From positions 1-64,000 of the forward strand of contig LNJE01000001.1 in NCBI GenBank assembly GCA_001587635.1: a stretch of DNA of 64,000 bases, given 5' to 3'. Each line of letters starts with the position of its first letter. Position 1 is the stretch's first letter. The translations under genes and the position numbers were made by a program. Shown in pieces: positions 34,092 through 43,123 of this stretch. This DNA comes from Methanofastidiosum methylothiophilum. Lineage in GTDB: Archaea > Methanobacteriota_B > Thermococci > Methanofastidiosales > Methanofastidiosaceae. The notes beneath the pieces were generated by a model that ran no database searches, was not told where the DNA came from, and was given only the letters and a program-made list of their open reading frames with translations.

Positions 34092-35170
34092 TTAAACCCC
34101 TCAAAGAAAGAAATAATAAAATCAAGCTCTTCTTTTTTTAGCAGTGGATGAACAGGTATCGACAAAACTTCTTTTGCTGCCTTTTCTGTTTCTCTTAATT
34201 TATCTTTATATCCAAGTTCCAGGTATAAAGGCTGCATATGCAATGGCATTGGGTAGTATATGCCATACCCTATTCCTGCTTTTTCAAGCCCTTTGATTAT
34301 TTGATCTCGTTTTCCATTTTTTATTCTTACAGTATATTGGTGAAATACATGTTCTTTGTTATTTGAAACTTTAGGGCATTCTAAATAATCCAATTTAGAC
34401 AATTTTTTAGAATAGACTTCTGCATTTTTTCTTCGAGCTTTATTGAAATCATCAAGTTTTTTTAATTGACATATACCAATAGCCGCACAAATATCAGTCA
34501 TTCTAAAATTAAACCCCAAAGTATCATAGTAATATCTTCTCTCTTGTCCGTGATTTCTTATTTTTTTTGATTTTTCACACACTGATTTACTATTGGTAGT
34601 AATCATGCCCCCCTCTGAAGTGGTAATATTTTTTGTTGGGTAAAAGGAAAAACACCCTGTCCCAAATGATCCAGCTTTTTTTCCATCAAATTTGGCTCCA
34701 TGTGCTTGGGCAGCATCTTCAATCAGTATAAGATTATGATCGTCACATATTTCTTTTATTTTTTTTATTTCTGCTGTCTGGCCGTATAAGTGAACTGGCA
34801 TTATTGCTTTTGTCTTCTTTGTAATTTTTTCTTCAATTAAAGAAGGGTTTATATTAAACGAATTTGGATCTATATCAACAAAAACAGGTTTCGCACCGGT
34901 AAAGAGAACAGAATTTGCAGTGGCTACAAAAGAAAATGAAGAAGTAATAACTTCATGCCCCTTGCCAATGTCATTTGCCAAAAGGGCAACATGTAAAGCT
35001 GTTGTTCCATTTGAAGTGGAAATTGCATAATCTGTCCCTATATAATTTGCAAATTTCTTTTCAAATTCTTCAACTTTTTTTGATTGGGCGATATTCCCAC
35101 TTATCAGTACAGATCTGACTGCTTCAATTTCGTCTTCAGTTATAGATGGTTTTGCTATAGGTATATTCAT
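34088..35170 (-). CDS. DegT/DnrJ/EryC1 sugar aminotransferase (WbpE-like)
   Basis: The 360-residue PLP enzyme has the DegT hallmarks: opening IPIAKPSITEDEIEAV, TSNGTTALHVALLA, the IEDAAQAHGA block, the Schiff-base lysine in SFYPTKNITTSEGGM, and NFRMTDICAAIG. WbpE-type members convert the UDP-3-keto-uronic acid to the 3-amino sugar with glutamate. Position between the C3 oxidase and the acetyltransferase supports that role. It starts one base after the acetyltransferase stop. Confidence 0.92.
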   Translation of the reverse strand: MNIPIAKPSITEDEIEAVRSVLISGNIAQSKKVEEFEKKFANYIGTDYAISTSNGTTALHVALLANDIGKGHEVITSSFSFVATANSVLFTGAKPVFVDIDPNSFNINPSLIEEKITKKTKAIMPVHLYGQTAEIKKIKEICDDHNLILIEDAAQAHGAKFDGKKAGSFGTGCFSFYPTKNITTSEGGMITTNSKSVCEKSKKIRNHGQERRYYYDTLGFNFRMTDICAAIGICQLKKLDDFNKARRKNAEVYSKKLSKLDYLECPKVSNNKEHVFHQYTVRIKNGKRDQIIKGLEKAGIGYGIYYPMPLHMQPLYLELGYKDKLRETEKAAKEVLSIPVHPLLKKEELDFIISFFEGFK

Positions 35171-35171
35171 T

Positions 35172-35759
35172 TTATTCCCCTAATAAAAGATAATCTTCTT
35201 TGTTAATATAAAATTTAGTCTTACAAACTGTGCATTCCATAAAAACTTCGTTTGCTACTTCTTTGATTTTTTTTGCTTTTTGGCCACATTTGCAAACAAA
35301 TCCCTTGAGTTTAGCAGGATTTCCAAAAACTAGCCCATATGCAGGAACATTTTTTGTCACTACGGCCCCTGAACCTACCATAGCATATTCCCCGATAATT
35401 ATCCCACATATAATGGTTGCATTGGCACCGATTGACGCCCCTCTTTTGACAAGCGTATTAACACATTTCCAATTACTATTGAAAGCTCTAGGATACAAAT
35501 CATTAGTAAAAGTCATGTGGGGTCCCAAAAAAACTTCATCTTCGATTATAACCCCATGATACACAGATACGCCATTTTGTATCTTTACGTTGTTTCCAAT
35601 TTTCACACCAAAATCTATGTATACACACTTACTAATAATACAGTTTTCTCCAATCTCAGCCTCCTCTCTCACTTGAGATTGATGCCAAATCTTAGTATTT
35701 TTACCAATTTTAGCACCTTTGGAAATTTCTGCAGTTTCATGGACAAAGTATTCCGGCAT
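35172..35759 (-). CDS. Hexapeptide-repeat N-acetyltransferase (WbpD-like) with C-terminal ribbon
   Basis: The 195-residue protein has left-handed beta-helix repeats (IGKNTKIWHQSQV, IGENCII, IGNNVKI, IEDEVFLGPHMTFTND) and the active-site DLYPRAF loop of the WbpD/WlbB group. It also has a C-terminal four-cysteine segment (CKCGQK, then CTVCKTKF). It acetylates the 3-amino group of the UDP-diacetamido-uronic acid precursor. With the neighbouring three enzymes it completes UDP-2,3-diacetamido-2,3-dideoxy-uronic acid, a sugar known in methanogen N-glycans. First gene of the three-gene set. Confidence 0.9.
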   Translation of the reverse strand: MPEYFVHETAEISKGAKIGKNTKIWHQSQVREEAEIGENCIISKCVYIDFGVKIGNNVKIQNGVSVYHGVIIEDEVFLGPHMTFTNDLYPRAFNSNWKCVNTLVKRGASIGANATIICGIIIGEYAMVGSGAVVTKNVPAYGLVFGNPAKLKGFVCKCGQKAKKIKEVANEVFMECTVCKTKFYINKEDYLLLGE

Positions 35760-35800
35760 ATAGCGTAATGTCCTAAAAAGAATTTAAAGTTTTCTAAAGA

Positions 35801-36754
35801 TTATCTAGGTAAAATATACAATATACCAGCTATACCTGACATAATAGAAAATAGATAGCAGAATAAGATTGCTTTTTTTTCAGTCATAGGAAAATAATAA
35901 GGTAAAAACCATTTTACAGTAAGATTATTTGGAACATGAAGTATCCCATTTTTATCTACTTTTCCAAATTTAATATGGGGATATCCTCTTAGCTTCCAAT
36001 AAACAAACATTAAAAAGTTGATTATATGTGGTATTAAAATAATGACCCCAAATATCTCAAGATTTAGAAATATTATAAACCCCCCAAGTGCCGCTCCAAT
36101 CATAAGCGTTCCTATGTTTCCTAAAAATATTCTTGAAGGGTACTTATTAAAATACATAAAAGCTATCATTGCGCCAAGTATCGGAGCGATATAAATAAGG
36201 CCGGTGTAATTAAATTTGATGAAAGCTGCTATGGCAGAAAATACTATAAGAATAGTTGTGACGCCACCTGAAACCCCATTGAATCCAGAATGCATATTTA
36301 TTAGATTAGAAACGACCATCACATAAAGCGGAGCAATAATATAAGAAAATAAAATTCCTAATTCAATTTCAATAAAAATAAGCGACAGTGAAGTATCAAT
36401 GTTTAAAAGTGCAATTGGGAATGCTAAAAAGAATGGAGCTATAATCTTAATTTTTCTTCCTATGTTAATAAGATCGTCAACTAAACCAAAAACAGCAGAT
36501 ATAACTATGACAAAGTAAAATATAAGAAGCTCCTCAACTAGGGGAAAAATGATCTGAAGTATAATCAACGAAGAGAGAACGCCCATTAATATAGGAAGGC
36601 CACCCATTGTTGGAACTAATGTTTTATTTATTTTATAGTAATCTCGTACGACAAGATTCTCTTCTTTAAATTTCTGAATGAATTTAGGTATTAAAAAAAA
36701 AGTAATTGAGAAACTTATAATTAAAGAAATAAAAAAAGTTAAGTAAGAATGCAT
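35801..36754 (-). CDS. Polyprenyl-phosphate GlcNAc-1-phosphate transferase (GT4, AglH-like)
   Basis: The 317-residue protein has about ten transmembrane helices and the MraY/WecA/GPT family motifs: MGGLPILMG, FGLVDDLINIG (the DD metal site), NMHSGFNGVSGG and FLGNIGTLMIG. It transfers a sugar phosphate from UDP-GlcNAc (or related) to dolichyl phosphate, the first lipid step of N-glycosylation. Its stop-start spacing to aglB is 12 bases. The usual loop FxGDxx reads GN here, as in some archaeal members. Substrate is inferred from aglB beside it. Confidence 0.85.
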   Translation of the reverse strand: MHSYLTFFISLIISFSITFFLIPKFIQKFKEENLVVRDYYKINKTLVPTMGGLPILMGVLSSLIILQIIFPLVEELLIFYFVIVISAVFGLVDDLINIGRKIKIIAPFFLAFPIALLNIDTSLSLIFIEIELGILFSYIIAPLYVMVVSNLINMHSGFNGVSGGVTTILIVFSAIAAFIKFNYTGLIYIAPILGAMIAFMYFNKYPSRIFLGNIGTLMIGAALGGFIIFLNLEIFGVIILIPHIINFLMFVYWKLRGYPHIKFGKVDKNGILHVPNNLTVKWFLPYYFPMTEKKAILFCYLFSIMSGIAGILYILPR

Positions 36755-36766
36755 ATTGTCCGCCCA

Positions 36767-38920
36767 TTACCTTAGTATTCTATAAATTTTAACATAACCG
36801 TTGTCATAGACGAGATTGTAATTTTGAAGGCCTCTCTCATAAACTATGAGCTTTGAAAATAGTGTATCCTTTATATTTTCAGGCATCATAATTGCATTTT
36901 GCGGGGTAATGTAGATTATCTGAGGAATTGATTGGAAGTTATATTTAACATTCTCATATACATAGTTTTGCCCGTTTGGATTCTCAATGACAAAGTTAGA
37001 AACGCCATAACGTTGATTATTTTGCTCAATATAACAGTAGTTATTTTTATCGTCAGTAACTAAGAAAAGTCTAGTTGCCCCACTTTCATATATGTAGGTA
37101 ATTGCATTGTTTAGTTTTGATGTACCTTTAAAATAGAAATATGCAGTCCTAAATGTATCCTTTCCTATTACACTGTTTAGGACAGTAGTTTTAACTAAAA
37201 GACTTTGATCCACTAGAACATAATTCATTCTAAAGTTATTGCCTGTTGCCCTATATGCTTCCTGCTCCATAGCAGTGATTTTTTGAATACCTGTCGAGTC
37301 GGTAGATCCTAAAAATTCACCAAACCCGCTAATCCATGGTCCCATACCACTTCTCATACCATCAGATATTGTTCTCCTCCCCCCAACTGTCTGTATCCAA
37401 TATCCATAATCCCACCAGTTACAGACCACTTCTTCCTGCGGGGTATTATCATTTAGCCACATTAAGGCTGATAACCATCTATCCTCTAGATGTGGAGATT
37501 GTGAAGTTCTATATGGAATAGACCCCCCATATCTCTGGTCAAGAGGATTATACAATGAAAAAGAAGTAAATAAAATAAGTAGTACTATTGTAAGGGAAAC
37601 TGCACTGTTTTTAGAAAATCTATCTGACAGAAAATCATAAGCACCTAAAAATCCGAAAGCTGCCATCATTGCAAAAGTTATGCCGCCAAAAAATGAATTT
37701 CTTAACATTTGGTAAGACATGAAGGCATTAAAGGCAAAGGCAGACAAGATAAAGAGCGTAGATTTAGAATTATCATTGTTTATTACTCTATAGATTGCAT
37801 ACGCAGCCCCTATTATCGCCATTATGGGGAATAGGTAAAATTTGTCTAAAAAATCAGAAAATGTGCTTGCTTGTCCTTGTCCTGAAATTCCACTAATATC
37901 AACACTTCTAAATATGTATCCTAATACGTTATAGTTTAAGACAAATTCAGAAAATGCTATTAGTATTACAGATAATACTGCCATGAACACAATATAGTAT
38001 TTCCTATCTTTTGCAAAGTAGCTTGATAGGTATATAACAAGTGCAAATCCCAACCCAAGAAGAGCGAGGTAAATCCTCAAAGATTCAAGTTTATAGGGGG
38101 GTATCAAGAAATTTGCATAGAGTAGAGCAATTAAACATGCCGCAACTAATACCCACAAATCAATATCTTTAAAGATTTTTTCTTTTATTGTAATATTTTT
38201 AACCTTCTTAGCTTCTTTAATAAAAGGTTTAAAGAGTATGTAAGTTGCTACTATTAAAGGAATAAAGAAGAAATTACCAAAAGTATTGGCATATAGTAAT
38301 AACACTATTAATGCTAAAATTCCATAGAGAATAGTTTTGTTTCTATCTTTTTCTTTGAATATTAACATTGTTAGTAACATGAAAAGTATAAAGAAGAGTG
38401 AGCCAATTGTATCCTTCCATAAGCCTCCTCCCGAAGTTCTATAAATGAATGCAGGCATTATTGCAAGGAAAAATGATGAAATTATGGCAACATATTTATT
38501 ATCCCATGCCTTTAATGCAACAAAGTATATCAAAATTGCTCCGATTATACCAATGAATATAGGGAGATACATATGGACTTTTAACAAATCGATTCTTGTA
38601 ATTTTTGAAATAATTGAAGTTAAAATCGGCAATCCCTGTAAGTCTTCAGTTATAAATGACCTAACAACAGTTGGGGCCATTGGATCTATTTTTGGAATCT
38701 CACCATAAAGATGATATGCTGCTTCTCTCAAGAAAAAATAAGGGTCATATCCCAAAAGTCTGTTAAATCTTAGGGGCCAAGATCTCAAGAAATAGCCAAT
38801 CACTGCAGAGAGTAAGAGGCCAGTAACGACAAAATAATTATCATAATTATGTATTCCTTCAAAGGAAGATTTTTCTGTTTTAATTGTTTTTTTATTCTTT
38901 TTTCCTTTAGCTTTTGCCAT
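36767..38920 (-). CDS. aglB: Oligosaccharyltransferase AglB (STT3)
   Basis: The start at ATG 38920 is supported by a GGAG Shine-Dalgarno six bases upstream; an in-frame ATG at 38932 lacks one. The 717-residue protein has about 13 transmembrane helices in its first 450 residues. The early acidic motif LLGYDPYFFLREA, the WWDYGYW signature (about residue 499) and a C-terminal globular domain are present. It transfers the dolichol-linked glycan to Asn in Asn-X-Ser/Thr of surface proteins. With the adjacent sugar-nucleotide enzymes it completes an N-glycosylation cluster. The pilin and the PKD protein in the window are possible acceptors. Confidence 0.95.
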   Translation of the reverse strand: MAKAKGKKNKKTIKTEKSSFEGIHNYDNYFVVTGLLLSAVIGYFLRSWPLRFNRLLGYDPYFFLREAAYHLYGEIPKIDPMAPTVVRSFITEDLQGLPILTSIISKITRIDLLKVHMYLPIFIGIIGAILIYFVALKAWDNKYVAIISSFFLAIMPAFIYRTSGGGLWKDTIGSLFFILFMLLTMLIFKEKDRNKTILYGILALIVLLLYANTFGNFFFIPLIVATYILFKPFIKEAKKVKNITIKEKIFKDIDLWVLVAACLIALLYANFLIPPYKLESLRIYLALLGLGFALVIYLSSYFAKDRKYYIVFMAVLSVILIAFSEFVLNYNVLGYIFRSVDISGISGQGQASTFSDFLDKFYLFPIMAIIGAAYAIYRVINNDNSKSTLFILSAFAFNAFMSYQMLRNSFFGGITFAMMAAFGFLGAYDFLSDRFSKNSAVSLTIVLLILFTSFSLYNPLDQRYGGSIPYRTSQSPHLEDRWLSALMWLNDNTPQEEVVCNWWDYGYWIQTVGGRRTISDGMRSGMGPWISGFGEFLGSTDSTGIQKITAMEQEAYRATGNNFRMNYVLVDQSLLVKTTVLNSVIGKDTFRTAYFYFKGTSKLNNAITYIYESGATRLFLVTDDKNNYCYIEQNNQRYGVSNFVIENPNGQNYVYENVKYNFQSIPQIIYITPQNAIMMPENIKDTLFSKLIVYERGLQNYNLVYDNGYVKIYRILR

Positions 38921-38994
38921 TGTAATCTCCATATGTAAAGGCTAGAAAATAATTTAAATAATTAACTGAATAAAAAAGGAAAAAAATTAAATAA

Positions 38995-40584
38995 TTAATT
39001 TTTTCTTCTTCGGAAGTAATAGTAAACTAATGCTGCTGCACCTAAGACACCTGGAACTTCAAATCCTGGAACTCCTTTTATAGGAGAAGCGTCTTCCTTT
39101 TCTACTGTAACATAGATTACGTCTCTATCTGTTTCTCCATTATTATCGGTCACTACTAAAACTACCTTGTATACGCCTGGTGTGGCATATGAATGAAGTG
39201 GTTCTTTTTCGTCAGAATACCTATCATCCCCGAAGTCCCAAGAATACTTTGTTATTGTTCCATCAGCGTCAGTTGATTTAGATGCATCAAAATGGATTGA
39301 TTCGCCCACTTTTGCTTTTACATCGTTACCTGCATCTGCTTTTGGAGGCTTGTTAGTTGTTGGAGGTGGCGTTGGAGTAGTTTGATCTTCAGTAATTATT
39401 GCAATGGCAGTGTCTGTATTTGTTGCACCACTATTATCTGTAACTGTCAATGAAACGGTGTATGTGCCTGGAGAAGAATAGACATGGCTTACAATTGACC
39501 CTAAAGAGCTTCCGCCATCCCCAAAGTCCCAAGAATAGCTAACTATTGTGCCGTCAGAATCGGTAGATCCAGAACCATTAAATGTAACTGGTTGCCCTAC
39601 TTTAGAAGTTTTGTTAGGGCCTGCATCGGCCGTAGGGGGATTATTTGATGGCGTTGGTGTAGAGGCGACTGTTAAAGTTTGAGTGCGTTCGTTGTTTGTT
39701 TCATTTTCTTCTGAAATGACGTTTGAAGGATCTATGGCGACTTTAACAGTAGTGGATCCTTCAGGGAGTATTAGTGTCGGAAAATTGACTGTGGCTGATG
39801 ATCCAGCAGGCAAAGTCACAGTTCCTAATCCATCAAATTTTGTAACTCCATTAAACCATATCTTTAAGCCAACTTCTCCGTTATAACTACCTGCACCGCT
39901 ATTAGCAATAGTGACAACTACCATATTTGAAGTTCCTTTCTCAATATTTGTAATTTTGAAATCAGGTTTACTTACTGATGGTGTAGAGTAAAAGTACAAT
40001 AAAGTTGGATTTTTGAACTCAATCCTATCGACTGAATTCCCATTATCCGTTTTTTTAGTGAATTCGATCCTAAATTGAACATATTTTTTCCCAGAAGAAA
40101 CTGCATTTTGCAGCGCTGATTTAACGTCCATTACTTCAGAGGGAGGAGAATTGCCAGACCATACTGTAGAAAGTTTTGGACCATCGAAATCAGATAATTC
40201 TAAGGTATTCCCATAATTGACGTTGTATACTGATAGTTTTCCTAAAGTTGCAAATGGATTTCCTTTAGCTATATTATTGTCTGTCAAGCCTAGCGTTGCA
40301 GATGTAATGGTTGCATCTGCTGGTATACTAGAAATATCAAAAGCTAAAAAGCATTTTACCTGGTGATTGCCACCTTGATCACCTGCCGTGTAGAGTTGTC
40401 CGTCGTATTTTGTTCCCATACTTGTTAAACTGCCGCTAATAGACTCAACAGGCTTGTGAATTAAAGAAGCAATTATTCCAGGAATAATAGGATTTATAGG
40501 AGTCACGCTAGTTGCAGTTGTTATAAGCCCCAAACACAACAATGTCGCTATAACAAGTGATATCAATCTTGTTTTATTTTTCAT
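38995..40584 (-). CDS. PKD-domain surface protein with C-terminal sorting-type signal
   Basis: The 529-residue protein has a signal peptide (LISLVIATLLCLGLITTATS). A beta-rich region follows (about 30-200, DNRLRE/CBM-like), then a CARDB domain (about 205-305, GSATVNFPTLILPEG and SNVISEENETNNERT). Two PKD domains (about 318-400 and 415-497) repeat SWDFGDGGSS/SWDFGDDRYS and VSLTVTDNSGA/VVLVVTDNNGE. The tail reads PGFEVPGVLGAAALVYYYF then RRRKN, resembling the PGF-CTERM signal cut by archaeosortases. Many Asn-X-Ser/Thr sites suggest N-glycosylation by the neighbouring AglB. Role: S-layer-associated adhesion or structure, by inference. Confidence 0.85.
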   Translation of the reverse strand: MKNKTRLISLVIATLLCLGLITTATSVTPINPIIPGIIASLIHKPVESISGSLTSMGTKYDGQLYTAGDQGGNHQVKCFLAFDISSIPADATITSATLGLTDNNIAKGNPFATLGKLSVYNVNYGNTLELSDFDGPKLSTVWSGNSPPSEVMDVKSALQNAVSSGKKYVQFRIEFTKKTDNGNSVDRIEFKNPTLLYFYSTPSVSKPDFKITNIEKGTSNMVVVTIANSGAGSYNGEVGLKIWFNGVTKFDGLGTVTLPAGSSATVNFPTLILPEGSTTVKVAIDPSNVISEENETNNERTQTLTVASTPTPSNNPPTADAGPNKTSKVGQPVTFNGSGSTDSDGTIVSYSWDFGDGGSSLGSIVSHVYSSPGTYTVSLTVTDNSGATNTDTAIAIITEDQTTPTPPPTTNKPPKADAGNDVKAKVGESIHFDASKSTDADGTITKYSWDFGDDRYSDEKEPLHSYATPGVYKVVLVVTDNNGETDRDVIYVTVEKEDASPIKGVPGFEVPGVLGAAALVYYYFRRRKN

Positions 40585-40663
40585 AAAAACACCTTATATT
40601 CCTATATATCTAAGAAAAAGGAATATTTAAATCTTATTATCCGTTTAGGAAAATAGTAAAGAA

Positions 40664-41188
40664 TTATGATTTTATTTTTTTAGCCGCAGTTTTTAAGGCG
40701 ATTAATGTACTTTTTTGAGGCATTATTGTCACAACTGGGATTGTAACGACTTTTTCTACAATTGAGCTTACTATGGGGGCACATACCAATGCACTAGCCC
40801 CGTCTCTTTCTGCCCTTATTGATTGGATGAACACTTCTTCAATATTTGTGACAGAATACTCTTTAATCAAATATTTATTTTCATTATCCAATATATAGTT
40901 CTCGTCAAGCATGTTTAGAACTGATCTTGAAGCTACAAGTGCAATAAATTTATTAGAGTTTTCCTCTCCTTTTCGTAGTACATCATATATTTTTCTAATA
41001 GTCTTTATGTTGGGATCCCTATTTCCTGAAATAATTTTATAAATAGTTGGAAGAGGTATCCCTGAAATATCAGAAAAATTCTTGATACTACCAAAAGTAT
41101 TAACTAAAAGGGATTCCAGTTCAATTTTAAACTCACTATTTGAAAGAAAAATTATCTCTCTTAATCTCTCTGCTTCTTTAAGCCCCAG
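40664..41188 (-). CDS. XRE-like HTH transcriptional regulator, apparent CTG start
   Basis: A continuous 174-codon frame encodes an N-terminal helical segment (GLKEAERLREIIFLSNSEF). An XRE-type helix-turn-helix follows (NFSDISGIPLPTIYKIISGN, then RDPNIKTIRKI), then a C-terminal alpha/beta domain with ALVCAPIVSSIVEKVVTIPVVTIMP. The frame is closed by TAA a few codons upstream and holds no ATG, GTG or TTG before the HTH. The first plausible start is CTG at 41188-41186, four bases after GGTGA, the normal spacing here. A gene started at the first ATG (40912) would lose the whole HTH. It faces an ABC transporter operon and may control it. Confidence 0.65.
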   Translation of the reverse strand: MGLKEAERLREIIFLSNSEFKIELESLLVNTFGSIKNFSDISGIPLPTIYKIISGNRDPNIKTIRKIYDVLRKGEENSNKFIALVASRSVLNMLDENYILDNENKYLIKEYSVTNIEEVFIQSIRAERDGASALVCAPIVSSIVEKVVTIPVVTIMPQKSTLIALKTAAKKIKS

Positions 41189-41302
41189 ATAATCACCTTA
41201 AAGTATATCTGTTATAACTATATTTATACTTATGGGTAAATTAATTATACTATAATAGAAAAACTTATAAGAAAGATAATGATAATAGCGTTGGTGAAAC
41301 AA

Positions 41303-42295
41303 ATGAAAAAAACATTTGCCATAGTATCTTCTATATTGATTGTTACGGCACTTTTATTAGGTTGTGTTGGACAAGATAAAGACAGTACTAAAAAGATGAC
41401 TGAACTTAAGATAGGTTACCAGCCTAGCACCCACCAGATTGCAGAAATGGTCGCAATGGAAAAAGGATGGTGGCTAAACGATCTAAAAAAATTTGGAATT
41501 GAAAAGGTAACCGACTATGAATTTCCATCTGGGCCACCAGAAATGCAAGCAATGTTAGGGGGGGATATTGACATAGCTTATGTAGGTGCTACACCCCCCA
41601 TACCAGCAATCGATCAAGGATTGGATGCCAAGATTGTAGCCGCTGTTCAAACACAAGGATCAGGTATAGTCATACGACCAGAGAGCAATTATACCGGCCC
41701 CTCATATCTTGTTGGGAAAAAAATTGGTACATTTCCGCCTGGCTCAATACAAGATATGGTTCTAAAAAAATGGCTAACTGATAATGGGATAGATGTTTCT
41801 AAAGTGGATATCAAGCCTATGACTCCAGGGGATGCAACTACAGCATTGGCTGCAAAGCAGTTAGATGCAGTATTTCTGCCTGAACCATCGCCTGCCTTTT
41901 TAGAAATAAGCGGTAACGGAAAAAGTGTTGTTGCTTCAGGAGAAATGTGGCCAGGCCATGCATGTTGCGTTCTATTGGTCAACGGAAAATTGATAAGAGA
42001 AAATCCAGAACTGGTCAAGGAGATAATAAGAATCCATATCAAAGCCACAGAATTTATTGAAGAAAATCCAGATGAGTCCGCAGAAATAGCTTCAAAAAAG
42101 CTTGGATTATCTAAGGAATCTATTTTATATTCAATTAAAAATTCTGATACCACATTCATTCACGATCCCAATAAGATAGTAGAATATATTGAAGCTTATG
42201 GAATAGAGCACTATAATCTTAAGTATACAAAAAAACTCCTCACCGCAAAAGATCTGATAGATACTAAGCTTTACAATGAAGTTATTAAAAAATAA
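41303..42295 (+). CDS. ABC transporter substrate-binding lipoprotein (SsuA/TauA/NMT1 type)
   Basis: The start at ATG 41303 has GGTGA five bases upstream; an upstream in-frame ATG at 41279 is before that signal. The 330-residue protein has a signal peptide and lipobox (ALLLGC). The SsuA-like binding fold includes LKIGYQPSTHQIAEMVAMEKG, YVGATPPIPAIDQGL, KKIGTFPPGSIQDM and DAVFLPEPSPAF. It is lipid-anchored outside the membrane. Such proteins bind sulfonates, taurine, nitrate, bicarbonate or thiamine precursors. The location next to MobB and a ModE-like regulator hints at an oxyanion, but the substrate is open. Confidence 0.85.
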   Translation: MKKTFAIVSSILIVTALLLGCVGQDKDSTKKMTELKIGYQPSTHQIAEMVAMEKGWWLNDLKKFGIEKVTDYEFPSGPPEMQAMLGGDIDIAYVGATPPIPAIDQGLDAKIVAAVQTQGSGIVIRPESNYTGPSYLVGKKIGTFPPGSIQDMVLKKWLTDNGIDVSKVDIKPMTPGDATTALAAKQLDAVFLPEPSPAFLEISGNGKSVVASGEMWPGHACCVLLVNGKLIRENPELVKEIIRIHIKATEFIEENPDESAEIASKKLGLSKESILYSIKNSDTTFIHDPNKIVEYIEAYGIEHYNLKYTKKLLTAKDLIDTKLYNEVIKK

Positions 42296-42334
42296 TGGAT
42301 AGCTATTTAAATTAATTTTTTATTTTTTATTCAA

Positions 42335-43123
42335 ATGAATAGTTATGATAATTTTCTAGAAAAGTATAGAATATATACTGTTATTTCACTAGGGATAGCA
42401 ATTGCTTTATGGGAATTTGTTGCAGTTTTTGTTGTAAGAAATTCTTTTTTATTGCCAAGCTTTATTGATACGATGACATCCCTATACAATCTTGTAAAAA
42501 GTATGGAGATATTCTCAGATTTAATTATAAGTCTATATCATTTTATATTGGGGATGTTCTTTGCAGTCGTATTGGGCATACCTATTGGGATGGGAATGGG
42601 ATGGTTTAAAAAAGTGGACAATCTTATGGACCCCATTATCGAACTATTGAGGCCTGTGCCACCTTTAGCATGGATACCTTTTGCAATAGTTTGGTTTGGA
42701 TTGACCCATCAATCCGCTGGATTTATAATATTTGTTGGTGCATTTTTCCCAATTTTAACTAATACTTACTCTGGATTTAGTAGTATACCTAAAACGTTAG
42801 TTGAGGCCGCAAAAGTGTTAGGGTGCACAAGAAGTAGAGACTTGCTTAAATCAGTTGGATTGCCTTCATCGCTACCACACATCGCTGTTGGACTTAGAGT
42901 TGCAATGGGCATTGGATGGATGTGTCTCGTTGCTGCGGAGCTTTTCGGTGTAAGTAAAAATGGTCTAGGATACAAAATCTGGTGGTACTACTACCTCCAC
43001 AGAATGGATAACGTTCTTTCCTATATGATCATTTTAGGCCTAATTGGTCTTGGAATAAATTGGGCTTTTAGGTACATTGTCGAGAAAAAGTTTCTCATGT
43101 GGATGGAGGGGACTGTATATTAA
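42335..43123 (+). CDS. ABC transporter permease (SsuC/TauC type)
   Basis: The 262-residue protein has six transmembrane helices and the EAA-type coupling loop EAAKVLGCTRSRDLLKSVGLP. Further family blocks are LRPVPPLAWIPFAIVWFG and AMGIGWMCLVAAELFG. A TTTAAATTA element centred about 26 bases before the ATG suggests an extra, leaderless start of transcription inside the operon. Its end overlaps the convergent ATPase gene by 29 bases. It works with the upstream binding protein and, most likely, the opposite-strand ATPase. Confidence 0.9.
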   Translation: MNSYDNFLEKYRIYTVISLGIAIALWEFVAVFVVRNSFLLPSFIDTMTSLYNLVKSMEIFSDLIISLYHFILGMFFAVVLGIPIGMGMGWFKKVDNLMDPIIELLRPVPPLAWIPFAIVWFGLTHQSAGFIIFVGAFFPILTNTYSGFSSIPKTLVEAAKVLGCTRSRDLLKSVGLPSSLPHIAVGLRVAMGIGWMCLVAAELFGVSKNGLGYKIWWYYYLHRMDNVLSYMIILGLIGLGINWAFRYIVEKKFLMWMEGTVY

